From assembly GCA_046543175.1 (NCBI GenBank), contig JBKGZY010000054.1, positions 1 to 14,317 on the forward strand: DNA of 14,317 bases, read 5' to 3'. The stretch comes from Dichotomicrobium sp046543175. GTDB lineage: Bacteria > Pseudomonadota > Alphaproteobacteria > Rhizobiales > Rhodomicrobiaceae. The notes under the pieces were generated by a model, which worked only from the letters and a program-made list of their open reading frames with translations, made no database searches and was not told the DNA's origin. The translations under genes were made by a program, and so were the position numbers. Below, piece by piece: positions 14,170 through 14,317 of the stretch (position 1 is the first letter of the stretch; every line of letters starts with the position of its first letter).

Positions 14170-14317
14170 TCCTTTGCCTGAGCCTGCTGTGCGCGTTCGC
14201 GCTCTTCGCGCTTTTCGATCATGCGTCCCGTGGTGCGGAAAAACAGGCTGTAGGGCAGCTTGCGCAGCGCCTTCAGGCTGCTGACGAGCTGCCACGGGAA
14301 CGCGATCTCGAACCTGC
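14166..14317 (-). CDS. Partial CDS, C-terminus resembling a short-chain dehydrogenase/reductase
   Basis: Only the last 49 residues are inside the window; the gene continues beyond the right edge. The readable end, FEIAFPWQLVSSLKALRKLP followed by YSLFFRTTGRMIEKREERER, resembles the tail of short-chain dehydrogenases that accompany the flavin oxidase/DUF1365/CFA-like genes in many proteobacteria. The tail is strongly charged (EKREERERAQQAQAKD). Its TAG stop overlaps the TAA of the methyltransferase gene on the other strand by two bases. The catalytic Tyr-x-x-x-Lys and cofactor motifs would lie outside the window, so the family call is by resemblance only. Confidence 0.5.
   Translation of the reverse strand, partial: RFEIAFPWQLVSSLKALRKLPYSLFFRTTGRMIEKREERERAQQAQAKD

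Noticed and set aside
1..14317. CRISPR array, tRNA or rRNA gene, insertion sequence or phage remnant
   Set aside because: I saw no regularly spaced repeats, no cloverleaf-like segment, no transposase or integrase motifs and no terminal repeats; every large open region is accounted for by ordinary genes.

Overview
The window looks like the chromosome of a GC-rich alphaproteobacterium. Supporting this are the alphaproteobacterial families PF09608/TIGR02186 and DUF992, the characteristic N-terminus shared by two TSUP transporters, and an ECF promoter of the RpoE/ChrR type. Hyphomicrobiales or a neighbouring order is my best guess; no rRNA or tRNA is present to confirm it. I see no insertion sequence, phage gene, CRISPR array or tRNA. 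Almost all the sequence is coding.

Left part (1-8052), a sulfur module. soeA-soeB-soeC on the minus strand encode a cytoplasmic, membrane-anchored sulfite-oxidizing molybdoenzyme of the SoeABC type. Divergent from soeA is a tusA-like sulfur carrier gene. Next come three minus-strand genes: a TSUP (TauE/SafE-type) transporter, a second TSUP paralogue about 80% identical to it, and a PF09608 membrane-anchored periplasmic protein coupled to the TSUP gene by a TGATG junction. The soeA/tusA intergenic region and the region upstream of the PF09608-linked TSUP gene each carry a dyad of the same form, ATGAA-N6-TTCAT. This suggests that one repressor controls both, so that sulfite oxidation, sulfur trafficking and oxyanion export may form one regulon.

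Middle part (8331-10479). A secreted DUF992 protein, argC (arginine biosynthesis), and a secreted single-domain fasciclin (FAS1) protein on the opposite strand. The FAS1 gene has a clear intrinsic terminator that abuts the argC stop codon. The 321-bp gap 10480-10800 holds a perfect 11-bp inverted repeat and, at its right end, a promoter resembling those of RpoE/ChrR-type ECF sigma factors.

Right part (10801-14317), a lipid-modification operon. An FAD-dependent amine-oxidase-like protein, a DUF1365 protein and a cyclopropane-fatty-acid-synthase-family methyltransferase overlap one another end to start. The trio and its promoter match the singlet-oxygen-responsive lipid genes of alphaproteobacteria, some of which make methylated and furan fatty acids. 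A convergent gene, visible only as its last 49 residues, resembles the C-terminus of the short-chain dehydrogenases that often accompany this trio.
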